Positions 20,901-30,469 of a stretch of DNA of 64,000 nt are shown piece by piece. The DNA is from Piromyces finnis (taxonomy: Eukaryota > Neocallimastigomycota > Neocallimastigomycetes > Neocallimastigales > Neocallimastigaceae): positions 62,001 through 126,000 of the forward strand of contig MCFH01000068.1 of assembly GCA_002104945.1 (NCBI GenBank), written 5' to 3'. Each line of letters starts with the position of its first letter. Position 1 is the first letter of the stretch. Position numbers and translations under genes: made by a program. The notes below the pieces were generated by a model that saw nothing but the letters and a program-made list of their open reading frames with translations, was not told where the DNA came from and did no database searches.

Positions 20901-22701
20901 GTTCATCTGTCGAAAAATTAGGATCGTTGAGTTTTGCTGAAAGTATTTGGAATTTATTGTGACTGAGAATAGATTCCTTTTCCTCAATACATTTTAATCT
21001 ATTCCATTTCAGAATTTTCTTAGGAACACTAAAGTCATTAGAAAAATCATCCATAGGAATAACTTTACCATTAATAAGGAGTGGCTTATGATCTGAAACA
21101 GGATAAAAATCATTTATGAATGATCCTGAGTGAATAAGATCTTTCATCTTCGAGTTGATAAAAGCGTGATCAATGTCGGAAGATTGATCACCCCGAGTCC
21201 AAGAGATAGAAGAACCTTTGAGTGGAAGAACTTCCCAATCTCCTAATCCATTAGATGATAACCAGTTGGATAATTTTACTTTGGACATATTAAAATCACC
21301 AACAAGAATCGATGGATGAGATGAGTGAGTTTGTAACCACAAGCGAACTTCTAACTTTGCATGATCAACATAGATGTTGTGATGACTATGAGGCATATAA
21401 ACATTCCCAATCGAGCATTTGAATCTATTCCAAAGGCTAAAAGTATAAATAGAGATAATATACTTACCTAAGAAGTTTTCAAGTGAGGCTTGACACGAAT
21501 TGTGAATACCTAAATATAAACCTCTCATTCCAGGAACTGATTCATCAGCTTTCTTGAAAAAGTGTCTATAATTTCGCAAAGTAAAACGACAAGGATACTC
21601 TGTATTCGATCCAGAACCATTCCCAGTTTCTTGAAAGCATAAAAATAATGGTTTAAAAATAGCTGTGAAATAGCTAATGCTATCTCTCTTCTCATGATTC
21701 CACCCATTGGTATTCCAACTAAGACAGAAAGAAAAGTTATCAGGCTTGTTGGATGAGCAAGAATCGTTGCTATAACTATTATTATTATTGTCATCGTTAT
21801 TAATGTAAAATGTTGGGTCAACATAACTAGGGGATCTATTAAAGTTGATAGGTTTAACAACAATAGTTGCACATTTATTTATTCCAAAAGACATTTCATT
21901 TAAATTAGCCCAATCAAGGACTAGATTGAGCATCTTTTGAAGGTTCTTCTTGCTAGGAGCAATCAGAACAATATCATCAGCGAAAAGGCCACCACAGCAA
22001 CGTTTATTTCCTAAGCTAACTCCAAGCCTTTCGCATTTATTTAAAATATCATTGATGAAGAGGTTAAATAGAATAGGAGAAAGAGGACATCCTTGTCTTA
22101 CACCACGATTGATAGGAAATTCATTGGAAAGCATATCCAAAAAACGTGCACGAGCTTTTGAGGTAGAGTAGAGATTATTGAGAAAATCAAAACATTTACC
22201 ACGTATACCTAATTTATATAACTTTGTAAGAATATTAAAAATAGGAACTGAGTTGTATGCTTTTTTAAGGTCTAGAAAAGCAACATATGTGGCTTTTCCT
22301 TTAAATTTTCTTATTTGACAGATTTCTGTAATAGAAATAAATAAGCTAATACACTCTTCTTTATTGCGAAAACCAAATTGTTCAGGTCTTATAAAGTTAT
22401 GAGAAAGAGCATACTTTGAAATTCTATCAGTTACAATTTTTGAAATGATTTTAAGACCTACATTGATGAGAGAAATACCACGATAATTATTACAATCTGA
22501 GAGATCGCCTTTCTTTGGAATAGAAACAATGGAAGCAGAGTTCCATTTCAAAGGAAAGGAACCATTCCAGATTTTATTAAAAATTAAGTTAAGACAATTT
22601 CCAGCAGACTTATGTTCTTTTTCCAGTTCTTCGTTACAAAAGAAAGCTTTGAAGAATTCAATAGGGATACCATCGGGACCTGGAGCCTTATTATTCTTCA
22701 T
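17956..22701 (-). CDS. Chimeric LINE-B/LINE-A ORF with two reverse transcriptase domains
   Basis: 1581 residues. Residues 1 to about 300 are the LINE-B RT (APGPDGIPIEFF, GVRQGCPLSPILFN, FADD near 240). At about 21803 the sequence switches in frame to LINE-A: Asn-rich linker, APE endonuclease (SWNTNGW near 330, GDFNMS near 467, SDHKPLL near 538), a second RT (APTRCC after FADD near 1050), a Cys/His cluster near 1358 (CPCCKSGDQSIKHWLLDC) and an Asn-rich run near 1420-1447. Each LINE alone would be endonuclease-RT. The fusion probably arose by template switching or deletion at a shared TTTTACAT. The ATG at 22701 is internal to LINE-B ORF2. Whether any chimeric protein is made is unknown. Confidence 0.85.
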   Translation of the reverse strand: MKNNKAPGPDGIPIEFFKAFFCNEELEKEHKSAGNCLNLIFNKIWNGSFPLKWNSASIVSIPKKGDLSDCNNYRGISLINVGLKIISKIVTDRISKYALSHNFIRPEQFGFRNKEECISLFISITEICQIRKFKGKATYVAFLDLKKAYNSVPIFNILTKLYKLGIRGKCFDFLNNLYSTSKARARFLDMLSNEFPINRGVRQGCPLSPILFNLFINDILNKCERLGVSLGNKRCCGGLFADDIVLIAPSKKNLQKMLNLVLDWANLNEMSFGINKCATIVVKPINFNRSPSYVDPTFYINNDDNNNNSYSNDSCSSNKPDNFSFCLSWNTNGWNHEKRDSISYFTAIFKPLFLCFQETGNGSGSNTEYPCRFTLRNYRHFFKKADESVPGMRGLYLGIHNSCQASLENFLGKYIISIYTFSLWNRFKCSIGNVYMPHSHHNIYVDHAKLEVRLWLQTHSSHPSILVGDFNMSKVKLSNWLSSNGLGDWEVLPLKGSSISWTRGDQSSDIDHAFINSKMKDLIHSGSFINDFYPVSDHKPLLINGKVIPMDDFSNDFSVPKKILKWNRLKCIEEKESILSHNKFQILSAKLNDPNFSTDELSKEFTSTAFSIADELSITSVNNIIKSSFHISQQIFNLQKIKMKLYRRFKKERIFDIDELIKRIEIYNKLINYIHKKCNEYRKQEYLHWIKTGCEYMKSHNPKKAWKWIKKTAKIGKDTFFTAQPIKNKNGDLVVATEEQLEVWHDHFENLASDPSGASLDLEQWYEKPTNKRFSLPMLEEWDINQDISIDEVKSAILSTPNYKASGPDGIPIEFFKALIPSSNDSNNATDNNSSGNTTSDNDAHGLKFIHKLFNRIWDGDFPSSWNESSIVSIPKKGDLTDCDNYRGISLINNGIKLISKIVTTRISEYGHKNNFIRPEQFGFRKKEESISLFISIQEICRRRQLDNKETYLAFLDLRKAYDSVPIGNILHKLDCLGIRGKSLQFIKNLYLTSKANVKLDGQFSKSFDVKKGVRQGCPLSPILFNLFINDIFKGCEDLGVSLGGIRCCGGLFADDIVICAPTRCCLKKLLKKVNEWAMYNEMEFGIQKCSTMVIRPESVENQNKRDPKFYLAGQPIPTTDCYTYLGVPFDKNLSLKPVIKALNNKVLKGLFSVSKFLRNPNIPIPFKKLVLNSKVISRVSYFAPLLGSNKARSRIAQKHVNKGIRWVAGVHKAVSFISLYSISKDLNIPPLSAKCALAQVRCFNKWKNSNCIISHLVNYIPKFRKYTWCKSSRTLDKKLKKHGDVKAVKNFYWKDLKGNSIKAQYYDDNKFIETKDFIKLCYEYPEFAYGFYWLLKARSGYKLDARVAKAAKFVDPVCPNYCPCCKSGDQSIKHWLLDCPTFRDIRIKYYDYIVQLLNFFNQRNSDSPIYNNVNVNISRNSNNDNNNNNDNNNNNNNFNNSSNYSIKSNSEDNNSNLDSNLVNNSNSSNNPVNINVYDYSSVCNKIFKFLLGGRSFNYINCNSREWKELCKSQIQSGTCERTPFLMVTAELLTKIMPFVIGQQWSMFKRFEATSKSVNAEETVRQARRASATNGDHNFVP

Positions 22702-24842
22702 TGACAGAACAACATTCCTAATTTCCTCAATAGAAATGGGACCATTTATATCCCATGCTATTTGATTGATATGATTGAATTGGAAGGCTCTTTCCCAGTA
22801 ACCCCGATTTAAGCTATTATTTGTAACATCAGATGCAAGATTTTCATAATGTTCAGCCCAACGTTTTAATTGTTCTTGAGGAGTAAATAAATCCTTGCCA
22901 TTCTTGTCCTTAATAGTTGAAACATGAAAGGACGAATAACTTGACTTGGAAAGTTTTTTAAGCCGTTTCCAACCTTGTCTAAAGCTTTTATCAATAAAAT
23001 ATTTGCCAATAGAGACAATGTTAGCTTTATAGATATTAGATCTGAATTTATTCTTAATCTTTTATATTTTTGATGGTATTACATAGATTTTGGTATATGG
23101 AGAACTGGTTAAGATAATTTTCCATGTCAGCGCAATCTGAAAGGGACTTAATATTTTTGTAAGCCAGGTGTTTTTCATGTGATAGGTTTTTGATGTATTG
23201 AGGGAAATGGAATGCTGGACCTTTTAAATCTGCAGGCATAATGGCTTTTATATCTTTACCTATAGTTTTGGAGGTATCTAAAAATTTTGAAATCATATCG
23301 TCAGCCGAAAGGCTATCGCAATTAGCTTCAAGCTCGGAAGCTAGAACAGCAAAGCGATTACTAGTAAGAATGTCAGAACACTTTGTGTTACAGATATGAC
23401 TTGACCATTTAAAGGTCTTCTTAGGCTTTTTGAAACAATCAAAAGAGTCTTTTTTACAAGACACAAGGATCGGTTTGTGATCAGAAACATCGTGAAAAAC
23501 TTCGCAAACTGAAGATTTGTTTATGTGTTCTGTCATAGCTTTGTTGTATATAATATGATCAATGCATGAAGATTTAGAACCTTTTTCCCAAGTGAAATTA
23601 TTACCAGTTAATTCTGCCATAGTCCAATCCGGGAAGTGTTGTGATATATAAGATTTGATTTTAATAGCTGACATATTAAAGTCTCCTATAAGGATAGCTG
23701 GGTGGTTGAATTTGTTATGTGTTGTTAACCACTTATCAAGTTCATCAAAGGCAATTAATCTAGCATCCGGCCATCTAGTTTGCGGGAAGTAAATATTACC
23801 GATGGTACATCTCTGGTTCCAAAATGACAGTATTGTAACTGAAATGATGTACTTATAAAGAAGAGGTTCAGGAGTAAAGGAACAAGAGTTATGAACACCA
23901 ATGTAAAGTCCTCTCATACCTGGAACTTTAGGATTAGCACGTCTGTGTACTGGTTTATAGTTTGGTAGGCATGGGGAGGAAATTGCATTACCACAGAGGA
24001 ATTGGCTGTTACCTACTTCTTGAAAGAAAACACATACAGGTTTGAAAACAGAGATGAAGTATAAAATACCGTGCTTTTTCTTAGGGTTCCAACCATTGAT
24101 GTTCCAACAAGTACATAAGTTGAAAAAGGAAGCATTAGAACTTAAGTGACTAAAATAGAAATCGTCAGAGAGTGGACCAGTAGTGGATTTGATAGATCGT
24201 TTGTTTTTGTATGATCTATTGTTTTTGAGCTTATCAATGAATTTCCAAGATATTTTACTAGAGATTGGGAGTTTTTTAGAAAGTGAGTGTATAAGTAACA
24301 TGGCTTTAAGCGGGCATTTTCCATTGACTATTAAAATGAAATAGGTACCGAGTGATTGTGAATATTTTTTGGTGAGGGATTGAAGAATATCATTGAAAGG
24401 TTGAATGTCCTTTAAAAGAAATTCCATTAGTCGTTGTTTTGACCATGAACTAAGATCATGGATAAAAATTAGATATGATTTATTGGAGTTAGATCCGAAG
24501 AAACGAAGACCACGTCGTAAGGTAGGTACAGTACAATTGGTATTGTTCATTTTGAAAGAACTTATTATAACAATAGATATTAATAATTTGAAGTATTGAT
24601 ATAATGATATAAATAAGATAATGAAATAAAATATATAGTAAAATAAAAATAATAATAGTAAAGACGGATATATTATATAGCTAGTGGATTATTTGTAAAA
24701 CAATATTTTAAATTTAATACAGGAAAAGTGGCTAAGTTGTTGACAAACTTAGTTCTAAGTCTACTGAAGACTTTAAACGGGAAAATAAATTTTGAATATC
24801 TATCACTTTGGATTTCTGTATTATAACTGTATTTGAAAGCTC
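22702..24842 (-). mobile_element. LINE-B copy 1: 5' UTR, endonuclease ORF and ORF2 start
   Basis: The 5' UTR (24551 to about 24828) is collinear with the one at 32548-32830. The endonuclease ORF follows at 23054-24550. 22702-23053 holds the start of ORF2 in the next frame (KYFIDKSFRQGW, HYENLASD). A stop and frame break lie between them, as in copy 4. The 3' part of LINE-B is replaced by LINE-A at 21803. The 5' end touches the poly(A) tail of LINE-A copy 2. Confidence 0.85.
23054..24550 (-). CDS. LINE-B copy 1 ORF1: APE-type endonuclease
   Basis: 498 residues from MNNTNCTVPT. The N-terminal 140 residues are basic and not recognised. An apurinic-endonuclease-like domain follows, with WNINGWNPKK near 150, FFQEVG, GMRGLYIGVHNSC, the metal-binding GDFNMS near 289 and SDHKPIL near 355. 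This enzyme nicks target DNA for target-primed reverse transcription. It ends NTIKNIKD and stop. The protein is nearly identical to that of copy 4, indicating recent spread or gene conversion. Confidence 0.85.
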   Translation of the reverse strand: MNNTNCTVPTLRRGLRFFGSNSNKSYLIFIHDLSSWSKQRLMEFLLKDIQPFNDILQSLTKKYSQSLGTYFILIVNGKCPLKAMLLIHSLSKKLPISSKISWKFIDKLKNNRSYKNKRSIKSTTGPLSDDFYFSHLSSNASFFNLCTCWNINGWNPKKKHGILYFISVFKPVCVFFQEVGNSQFLCGNAISSPCLPNYKPVHRRANPKVPGMRGLYIGVHNSCSFTPEPLLYKYIISVTILSFWNQRCTIGNIYFPQTRWPDARLIAFDELDKWLTTHNKFNHPAILIGDFNMSAIKIKSYISQHFPDWTMAELTGNNFTWEKGSKSSCIDHIIYNKAMTEHINKSSVCEVFHDVSDHKPILVSCKKDSFDCFKKPKKTFKWSSHICNTKCSDILTSNRFAVLASELEANCDSLSADDMISKFLDTSKTIGKDIKAIMPADLKGPAFHFPQYIKNLSHEKHLAYKNIKSLSDCADMENYLNQFSIYQNLCNTIKNIKD

Positions 24843-25107
24843 TTTTTTTTTTTTTTTTTTTTTTTTAACGGCATCAAATATTTTAAACTTTATTATTAAT
24901 TTAATTAAAACTATAATACATGTAATAAAAAAATTAAATATAAAAATTAAAAAAAAAAAAATATGTTTAAATAAACACAAATGAATAAAAATTGGGTATA
25001 ATGTATTCTAGTAATTTTAATTAAAGTAAGAAAGCCACTATCATACTAAAGTATAATAATTGTATTTGACTTCCAATGGGACACCGAGCCAAAGATCAAA
25101 AATTTTG

Positions 25108-28100
25108 TCATGGAACAAAATTATGATCTCCATTGATTGCGCTGGCCCTCCTGGCCTGTCTTACTGTTTCATCAGCATTGACGCTCTTGGATGTTGCTTC
25201 AAACCTTTTGAACATTGACCATTGCTGGCCAATAGCAAAAGGCATGATTTTGTTAGAAGTTCCGCGGTTACCGTCAATAATGGTGTTCATTCGTTAGTGC
25301 CAGATTGAATCTGACGCTTACAAAGTTCTTTCCATTCCCTTGAATTGTAATTTAATATTCTTAAAACTTCTTCCCCCAAGAAGGAATTTAAATATTTTAC
25401 TGCACACACTAGAATAATCATACACATTAATATTCACCGGATTATTAGAACTATTACTATCATTAACTAAATTACTATCTAAATTAGAATTATTATCATC
25501 ACTATTGCTATCATTACTAATATTATTATTTCTATTACTACTATTGTTATTATTACTATTGTTATTATTACTATTGTTATTATTACTATTGTTATTATTA
25601 CTATTACTACTATTGTTATTATTACTATTGTTACTATTACTATTGTTACTATTACTATTACTGTTATTGCTATTTCTACTGATATTAACATTTTCATTAT
25701 TATTGATAGGACTATCGGAATTACGTTGATTGAAAAAATTTAATAGTTGGACTATGTAATCATAATATTTAATACGGATATCTCTAAATGTTGGACAATC
25801 TAATAACCAATGTTTAATACTTTGATCTCCACTCTTGCAACATGGACAGTAGTTAGGACAAACTGGATCAACAAATTTAGCAGCTTTGGCAACTCTAGCA
25901 TCCAACTTGTATCCGCTTCTTGCTTTCAATAGCCAGTAGAAGCCATAGGCAAACTCTGGGTACTCATAGCATAATTTAATAAAGTCTTTAGTTTCAATAA
26001 ATTTATTATCGTCATAATATTGCGCTTTGATTGAATTTCCTTTGAGATCTTTCCAATAAAAGTTTTTAACTGCTTTAACATCTCCATGCTTCTTTAGTTT
26101 TTTATCAAGTGTCCTACTTGATTTGCACCACGTGTATTTTCTAAATTTAGGAATGTAATTGACAAGGTGTGAAATAATACAATTTGAGTTTTTCCATTTG
26201 TTAAAACATCTAACCTGAGCTAATGCACATTTGGCTGACAATGGAGGAATATTCAAATCTTTTAAGATAGAGTATAAAGATATAAACGATACAGCTTTAT
26301 GAACTCCGGCAACCCATCGTATTCCTTTGTTAACATGCTTCTGAGCAATTCTAGACCTAGCTTTGTTGGATCCAAGTAATGGTGCAAAGTACGAAACTTT
26401 GCTAATCACTTTTGAGTTAAGTACTAGCTTTTTGAAAGGAATAGGAATATTAGGATTTCTTAAGAATTTACTGACTGAAAAAAGTCCTTTCAAAACCTTG
26501 TTATTAATAGCTTTAATAACTGGTTTAAGGGACAGATTCTTATCAAATGGAACACCAAGATAAGTATAACAATCAGTAGTTGGAATGGGTTGTCCTGCTA
26601 AGTAAAATGTTGGATCTCTCTTGTTCTGATTTTCTATTGATTCAGGACGAATCACCATCGTTGAACATTTCTGGATACCAAATTCCATTTCATTATACAA
26701 GGCCTATTCATTAACTCTTCTAAGCATCTTTTTTAAGCATCCTCTTGTTGGAGCACAAATAACTATATCATCTGCAAAAAGTCCACCACAGCATCGAGTG
26801 TCACCTAAACTGACTCCTAGATCTTCGCACTCTTTAAATATATCATTAATAAAGAGATTAAAGAGAATTGGAGAAAGTGGGCAACCTTGACGGACTCCTT
26901 TCTTCACATCAAAAGATTTCGAGAATTGTCCATCTAATTTGACATTAGCCTTAGATGTTAAATATAAATTTTTGATGAATTGTAAACTCTTACCTCGGAT
27001 TCCTAAACAATCTAATTTATGTAGGATATTACCGATTGGGACTGAATCGTATGCTTTCCTAAGATCTAAAAAGGCCAAATATGTCTCTTTATTATCTAAT
27101 TGACGTCTACGGCATATTTCTTGGATTGAAATGAAAAGACTGATACTCTCTTCCTTTTTTCGAAAACCAAATTGTTCAGGTCTAATGAAATTATTCTTTA
27201 AACCATATTCTGAAATTCTAGTGGTGACAATTTTGGAAATCAACTTAATACCATTATTGATAAGTGATATACCTCGATAGTTATCACAATCTGTCAAATC
27301 TCCCTTCTTAGGAATAGAAACAATACTGGATTAATTCCATGAGTTGGGGAAGTCTCCATCCCAAATACGGTTGAATAATTTAAGAATAAATTTTAAACCA
27401 TGAGCATCATTATCTGAAGTGGTATTACCGGAAGAATTATTATCTGTAGCATTATTAGAATTATTACTTGATGGAATTAATGCTTTGTAAAATTCAATTG
27501 GAATACCATCCGGACCTGATGCTTTATAATTTGGAGTAGAGAGGATAGCTGACTTGACTTCATCAATACTAATATCTTGGTTGATATCCCATTCATCAAG
27601 CATAGGAAGTGAAAAACGTTTATTCGTTGGTTCTTCATACCAATGCTCCAAATCAAAACTTACACCACTTGGATCTGATGCAAGATTTTCGAAATGATCA
27701 TGCCACACTTCTAGTTGTTCTTCCGTGGCAACAACTAATTCTCCATTTTTATTTTTAATTGGTTGAGCAATAAAGAAAGAATCTTTTCCAATTTTTGCAG
27801 TTTTCTTGATCCATTTCCAGGCCTTCTTAGGATTATGACTCTTCATATACTCACAACCTGTTTTAATCCAATGAAGATATTCTTGCTTCCTAAATTCATT
27901 ACATCTTTTGTGGATGTAATCAATGAGCTTACGGTAGATTTTAATTCTTTTAATAAATTCATCTATATCATAAATTCTTTCTTTTTTAAATCTCTTATAC
28001 AACTTCATTTTGATTTTTTGAAGATTAAAAATTTGTTGTGAAATATGAAATGAAGACTTTATAACGTTATTTGCTGAGGTAATACTGAGCTCGTCTGCAA

Positions 28101-28287
28101 TTGAAAAAGCAGTTGAAGTAAACTCTTTGGAAAGTTCATCTGTAGAAACATTAGGATCGTTGAATTTAGCTGAAAGTATTTGGAATTTATTATGACTGAG
28201 AATAGATTCCTTTTCCTCAATACATTTTAATCTATTCCATTTCAGAATTTTCTTAGGAACATTAAAGACATTAGAAAAATTACTCAT
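25108..28287 (-). pseudogene. LINE-A copy 2 RT ORF, broken by nonsense codons and a frameshift
   Basis: Three open segments (28287-27331, 27297-26704, 26700-25318) are one original frame separated by stops. One TAA replaces a Glu codon before SSIVSIPKKG; one TAG replaces the Trp of VNEW. RT motifs APNYKASGPDGIP-like, GVRQGCPLSPILFN and FADD are present, then the CPNYCPCCKSG Cys/His cluster and a long Asn/Ser run. A frameshift near 25360 separates the last block (KIMPFAIGQQWSMFKRF). It cannot encode a functional RT without suppression. Confidence 0.85.
25505..25690 (-). repeat. Asn/Ser-codon minisatellite in LINE-A copy 2
   Basis: Imperfect tandem units of about 15-18 bp built from AAT, AAC and AGT codons, encoding NNNNS-type repeats. 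Copies 1 (near 18360-18440) and 3 (near 58150-58260) have shorter, differently arranged runs, so the tract is unstable. The long Leu-rich frame on the opposite strand is an artefact of the repeat. Confidence 0.8.
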
Positions 28288-28296
28288 AGGAATATG

Positions 28297-28449
28297 TTGA
28301 AGATCTTGTTGAAGTTGAATTTTATTAGATTTTAGATATGAATGATGATGAGATTGTTTAATTGGTTGTTGAAGTGGTTGTTGAATTAGTTATTGATTTT
28401 TATTGGAAACTAAAAATTTACGTTTGAGTGAAGAAAATGTGTATTTATA
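28297..28449 (-). promoter_or_regulatory. TATA box and CAA-rich leader upstream of LINE-A copy 2
   Basis: On the minus strand TATAAATA (28442-28449) precedes a leader rich in CAA triplets (CAACAACCACTTCAACAACC). It runs without a stop for about 35 codons in frame with the first Met of the truncated LINE-A ORF at 28287. It is not LINE sequence, since the other copies lack it. It may be the 5' end of a host gene that LINE-A interrupted. Confidence 0.35.
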
Positions 28450-28770
28450 ATTTCTTTTACTACAAGTTGAAAAGTAAATTTTAGAAATTGAAATTTTTCC
28501 TTAAGATGTGTAAAATTATATTACAGTCTTTCATTGAACCATAAACCTTGACTAAGAAAAAGTGATCATTGAAATTCTTCAAATATATAACACTAATAAC
28601 TGAATTAAAATTATCCTTCTGAATAACATCAAGTTTTTCCATAGCTTGCTAACTGACCATGATCAAATACCTCGAATAAAGGAGCTAATATTATCTAAGG
28701 AGATACCATAACCACGTCTGATATAATTCTTATCTTTGATATAAAGGATTGACATGATAATTAATTAATT
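28450..28770 (-). pseudogene. Unrecognised gene remnant
   Basis: Minus-strand coding-like stretches are MSILYIKDKNYIRRGYG and, in another frame, a roughly 45-residue frame starting MEKLDVIQKDN and containing VISVIYLKNFNDHFFLVKVYG. Base composition is less AT-biased than the flanks. I do not recognise the product. It may be a decayed exon pair or chance ORFs. Confidence 0.25.
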
Positions 28771-29225
28771 CTAATTAAAAATGAATTGAATATATATAAA
28801 AAAATAAAATTATACATTACTATTAATTATTGATAATCTAGGTTTTATAGTTTCATAAACTTTATTAATATCATTTATGATAAATAACTACTATTATTAC
28901 TTTTAATTTAAACTTCATTTATTTATATATTTACATTGTGGTTTAAATATCTAATAAAAGTACATTTCAACACATTTAAATACGCATATTTCAATTATTC
29001 TACCAATAATAATAGAAATTTTTTTATATTTTAATTAAATAACATTTTTTAAAAGAATTTAATATTTTTAATTTCATTAATTTTATTGCTATTATAAACA
29101 ATAAAACTAAAATTTATTATATTAAAATTGTTTAAATTTATTATTAAAAAATATTCATATTCATAATAATAATATATTAAAAAAAAAATACGAATTTATT
29201 TATTTATTTACTTCTTAATTATTTA
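28771..29225. other. AT-rich intergenic sequence
   Basis: Homopolymer-rich AT sequence with no ORF, repeat or LTR terminus that I can identify. It lies 3' of the glycosyltransferase gene and probably contains its polyadenylation region. Confidence 0.6.
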
Positions 29226-29972
29226 TTAAATTATTTCTGTCTTTTTTATTTTTCTTCTTTTTTTTTCTTCTATTTTAGCTCTTCGATCGATTCTAGCCAA
29301 ATGCCTTTTTGATTTTTTCCATAATGATCCTTCCCTTCTTTTATAATAATAATAAATGCCTACATCAGGTGTATTTACTATTTTTGGATTTAACTTATAG
29401 CAACTTATTCTAAATAATTGATCTTCTTCAATTCTTATATTTGTTGGAAATCTTATATTATTATCATCAAGAAACTTTCTTCTAAATATTGAATCATAAA
29501 CATATCCTTGTGGTGAAGTAAATTTTTTATGATGAACATAATTATCAGAATTATTAGTACTATCCACAAAAATTCCTTCAATAATATCATTACCTTCAGA
29601 ATATTTATATAAATTTTCGAAAAATTCTTTGTCAACATAATCATCACTATCAGTAAAACCTATAAAATTACCAACAGCTAAATTTATTCCCGTATTTCTT
29701 GCTATACTAGGACCTTTATTAATATCAAGATGAATAACTTTAATACGATTGTCAATCATTTTATATTTATTTAATATATTTAATGAGTTATCGGTTGAAG
29801 CGTCATCAACGCAAATAATTTCAATATCTTTAAATGTTTGATTTATTAATGATTTAATACTTCTATCTAAATACTTTTCATTATTAAATACAGGTACAAT
29901 AATAGAAATCTTTACTGAGTATACAAAAACTCTAAATAATAATATATATATAAATATTATATATTTTAACAT
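29226..29972 (-). CDS. GT2-family glycosyltransferase with signal peptide
   Basis: 248 residues, intact. Residues 1-19 form a hydrophobic signal peptide or anchor. A GT-A fold begins at KISIIVPVFNNEKYL, followed by INQTFKDIEIICVDDAS and the DXD-type TDSDDYVD near residue 110, which binds the nucleotide-sugar and metal. A basic tail (KKSKRHLARIDRRAKIEEKK) ends the protein. It likely transfers a sugar in the secretory pathway; donor and acceptor cannot be read. It is shorter than many GT2 proteins, so the C-terminal acceptor part may be reduced. A TATA-like TATAAAAA lies about 65 bp upstream on the minus strand. It is the only intact host-type gene in the window. Confidence 0.8.
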   Translation of the reverse strand: MLKYIIFIYILLFRVFVYSVKISIIVPVFNNEKYLDRSIKSLINQTFKDIEIICVDDASTDNSLNILNKYKMIDNRIKVIHLDINKGPSIARNTGINLAVGNFIGFTDSDDYVDKEFFENLYKYSEGNDIIEGIFVDSTNNSDNYVHHKKFTSPQGYVYDSIFRRKFLDDNNIRFPTNIRIEEDQLFRISCYKLNPKIVNTPDVGIYYYYKRREGSLWKKSKRHLARIDRRAKIEEKKRRKIKKTEII

Positions 29973-30469
29973 TATTATTATTATTAATAAAAATAATAGT
30001 AAATTATTTTTTTAAAATAAAATTAATTTATTCAATCGTTTTTTATATTGCAAAATTTAACTAAACTTTATTTAACATTCATTATTTAAATAATCAAAAT
30101 TATTATATATTAAAATTGTACTATAATTATGTCACCTTTAAAAATGTATTTATGTATTTTATACATTTTAATAACAATGAACTATGTTTTATTTTGTTAA
30201 GTAGTATTTTATATAAAGTATAAAAAAAGTATATATAAAAATATTCATTATAGAACAATAAAAATAAAATAAAATGTAAATATAAATATATAAAATAATA
30301 TATTTATAAATATTTTATAAAGTCATCTATGTAGATAAAAATTAGTAATTACATTGTTAAAAAAAATTTTAAAATAAACTCGTTTCAAATTTATAAATAA
30401 AATAATATATATTTGAGAAAGCTTTAAAGGAATAAAATTTCCCATTCTTTAATTGTTTAATTATTTTAT
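29973..30469. other. AT-rich intergenic sequence 5' of the GT2 gene
   Basis: No ORF or repeat recognised. It is the likely promoter region of the glycosyltransferase gene and contains (AAT)n-type microsatellite sequence near 29973-29990. Confidence 0.5.

Larger units (their letters stand above)
24843..28296 (-). mobile_element. LINE-A copy 2, 5'-truncated, with poly(A) tail
   Basis: The 24-nt T-run at 24843-24866 is the tail; the 3' UTR extends to 25107. The 5' end is lost just upstream of the MSNFSN segment, so the endonuclease domain is absent. No convincing target duplication is present, partly because the tail abuts LINE-B copy 1. It is about 90% or more similar by eye to copy 1 over RT and the C-terminus. 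Confidence 0.85.

Noticed and set aside
25505-25729. Leu-rich membrane protein ORF on plus
   Set aside because: It is the antisense of the Asn/Ser codon repeat in LINE-A.
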